DNA of 64,000 nucleotides from positions 1 through 64,000 of the forward strand of contig JAEUWD010000024.1 of NCBI GenBank assembly GCA_016786485.1, read 5' to 3'. Every line of letters starts with the position of its first letter. Position 1 is the first letter of the stretch. The translations under genes were made by a program, and so were the position numbers. Below are positions 62,527 through 64,000 of the stretch, in pieces. The stretch comes from Bacteriovoracaceae bacterium (GTDB lineage: Bacteria > Bdellovibrionota > Bacteriovoracia > Bacteriovoracales > Bacteriovoracaceae). The notes below the pieces were generated by a model. The model was not told the origin of the DNA. It searched no databases and saw only the letters and a program-made list of their open reading frames with translations.

Positions 62527-63291
62527 CTAAATTTCGCGTAAAATCTTTTCTTCGACATATTTTAAACCTGGAATTGTGATCTTGTAACAACCAGCTTTCT
62601 CAAATAAGTATGCCTTCTCTTTGTCTAAAATTGTAAGCGTACGCTTCAAATTTTTTTTCATTTTTGGCAGTGACCAGTCAACTAGTTCTTTATAGGTTGC
62701 CCCAAGCATTCCCCTGTCATAAAGGAGTACCATACAAAAATCACCAGAAGAAAGTTTTGGATTTAAAACTTTTGGGTGTCCATCAAAATTTTGAATAAGT
62801 GGTATTTTTCGCGTAACAAGCTCGTTTACTATTTTCTGTGCTTCATCAGGATTTACTCCGTGATAAAGACGAACGAATTCAGCCAATACCCAATCTAAAA
62901 TTGCACATACCAAAGTGGCATCTTGCAAATTTGGGTCAATACCATCTGCAAGGTGAGCCGCATTTCTACAACTGCGGATATCATAAACCACTCTAAGGGC
63001 CCTAGGAATATGCAATCGAATGGAGTCTAAAAATTTATTTTTTTGCAAATTACCAAGTGTTACTAACAATTTGTCGATTTCTAATGAGCGGCCCAAAGGA
63101 GTATAAGCACCAGTTGTAATATATTCGATAAGACGAAAAGCAGCTTCACAAAAACGCCCGCCTTCCACACTTTGTAAACGTAAACCTCCCGAAAAAAAGT
63201 TCTGCTTCGATTCCTTATATGTAGTTAGTAATTCGTCTACTAATTTAGAATCTAATTTTAAAATCAGCTCTGACCTAATCCTTGAATCCAT
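62527..63291 (-). CDS. Unknown protein, C-terminal winged-helix-like end
   Basis: A 254-residue soluble protein. Conspicuous segment: RLQSVEGGRFCEAAFRLIEYITTGAYTPLG, then IPRALRVVYDIRSCRNAAHLADGIDPNLQDATLVCAILDWVLAEFVRLYHG (residues about 95-150), mostly helical. The final 60 residues look like a winged helix ending YKITIPGLKYVEEKIL. The end matches that of the next gene (YKVTIAGINYVESML). I recall similar proteins in accessory and defence islands but cannot assign a function. Confidence 0.65.
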   Translation of the reverse strand: MDSRIRSELILKLDSKLVDELLTTYKESKQNFFSGGLRLQSVEGGRFCEAAFRLIEYITTGAYTPLGRSLEIDKLLVTLGNLQKNKFLDSIRLHIPRALRVVYDIRSCRNAAHLADGIDPNLQDATLVCAILDWVLAEFVRLYHGVNPDEAQKIVNELVTRKIPLIQNFDGHPKVLNPKLSSGDFCMVLLYDRGMLGATYKELVDWSLPKMKKNLKRTLTILDKEKAYLFEKAGCYKITIPGLKYVEEKILREI

Positions 63292-63359
63292 TCAATCCCA
63301 CGACCTTTTATACTAAGAATTATCATCACCGTAATTCCTAGCATATTGTAATCCTTGCT

Positions 63360-63932
63360 CTAGTTGTTAAGCATCGACTCTACATAATTTATTCCAGCAA
63401 TAGTCACTTTATATACTTTTCTAGCTTGCTTCGCCTTCCCAGTTTTTTTGAGCTGAACTACTAATTGCGGCTCTTTTACAATCAACTTATTAAACTCTTT
63501 CGATATTTCACTGACTTTATGGCCGAAATTTTGTAGTTCTTTATTTATTGAAGCCGAATCGAATTGATTTAATTTTCCAACAACCTGCTTGTAAGCGGCT
63601 ATGGCCAAAATTTTCTCTTGATGCGTCTTAGGTTTTGCTTGGCCGAAAAACTCTGCTGCAGTTTCAAAAGATTCAATTTTAGTTTGTGGAGGTTTTTTTG
63701 ACGAGAACTTATTTATATCATAATCGACACCATTATCGTCTTCCTCATGAACTTTATTATTAAGATTTACATTTCCTGCAAATCTCGACATTACCCAATT
63801 TAAAACCCTTTCAAGTTCAACCGAGTTCAAGTCAACAAGGGCCCCCCCAATAACGCTCATAGCTTCTAATTCATTATTAAACGAGTTCAATGCTTTGCCA
63901 GTTACACTTGTATTCTGCTCAGTTTCGTTCAT
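63360..63932 (-). CDS. Unknown protein paired with 62527 gene
   Basis: A 190-residue protein. The N-terminal LVDLNSVELERVLNWVMSRFAGN resembles a short helical motif often found at the start of accessory-region proteins. The middle is acidic, then helical (FETAAEFFGQAKPKTHQEKILAIAAY). The C-terminus AKQARKVYKVTIAGINYVESMLNN is a winged-helix-like end shared with the downstream gene. Spacing of 68 nt to that gene suggests one transcription unit. Function unknown. Confidence 0.65.
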   Translation of the reverse strand: MNETEQNTSVTGKALNSFNNELEAMSVIGGALVDLNSVELERVLNWVMSRFAGNVNLNNKVHEEDDNGVDYDINKFSSKKPPQTKIESFETAAEFFGQAKPKTHQEKILAIAAYKQVVGKLNQFDSASINKELQNFGHKVSEISKEFNKLIVKEPQLVVQLKKTGKAKQARKVYKVTIAGINYVESMLNN

Positions 63933-64000
63933 TTACTACTCCGTTGTTTTGTTTTTTATTTTTCACTGCCGATGCTTTCCAAGTCCCTTTCACAGAAGGG

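Overview
The window is AT-rich and gene-dense, from a Gram-negative bacterium. Signal peptides, lipoboxes, a DUF2490-type outer-membrane protein, pentapeptide and cadherin-like secreted proteins, a fused cbb3 oxidase and abundant two-component/HD signalling fit a Bdellovibrionota/Bacteriovoracia-like organism. That assignment is an inference from gene content; no rRNA or tRNA is present to test it.

Layout. (1) 1-8055 (+): a tightly packed, probably co-transcribed run of secreted or membrane proteins. It starts with a gene cut by the window edge and includes a membrane protein with a permuted NlpC/P60-like His/Cys signature. It ends in five tandem paralogues of an unknown exported family, with a 41-codon gene between copies three and four. 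A NUMOD4/HNH endonuclease-like gene follows at 8078-8545. (2) 8686-13212: an accessory cluster with an alpha/beta hydrolase, a ThiF/E1-like adenylyltransferase, two paralogous XRE-type regulators and a GNAT/LuxI-like acyltransferase candidate. A perfect palindrome sits in the divergent promoter. This is the best candidate for an undescribed small-molecule or modification system. (3) 13394-42640: mostly ordinary chromosome. It holds two response-regulator genes, Dcd, MnmD-like and TruA modification enzymes, HtpX, transporters (EamA, MFS, AGCS, MATE, APC, CDF/DmeF, ABC-2), an RRM protein, a large repeat lipoprotein, an RR-HD protein, an amidase and a subtilisin-like protease.

(4) 42642-55149 (-): a microaerobic respiration module. 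The operon order is ccoI-ccoS-ccoNO(fused)-ccoQ-ccoP-ccoG-TauE/SafE-like, preceded by an FNR-type box. Upstream lie a beta-CASP metallo-hydrolase, a Usp-like protein, a receiver-cNMP-HTH regulator of FNR type and a soluble PAS histidine kinase. Together they look like a self-contained oxygen/redox control circuit for the high-affinity oxidase.

(5) 57.5-64 kb: an accessory island made of cassettes. Two DUF6973-like paralogues occur. One sits at the end of a five-gene operon (DUF4160, RHH, a small basic protein, a membrane protein, DUF6973-like). A toxin-HigA-like pair has its own operator. A second copy of the small basic protein, a metallophosphoesterase and two unknown proteins sharing a C-terminal signature complete the island. 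Related intergenic elements (ATGCCCGAATTACCCGA motif, GCTGGCATG tandem units) lie downstream of the 3' ends of three minus-strand genes, suggesting duplication or recombination of gene-plus-spacer units.
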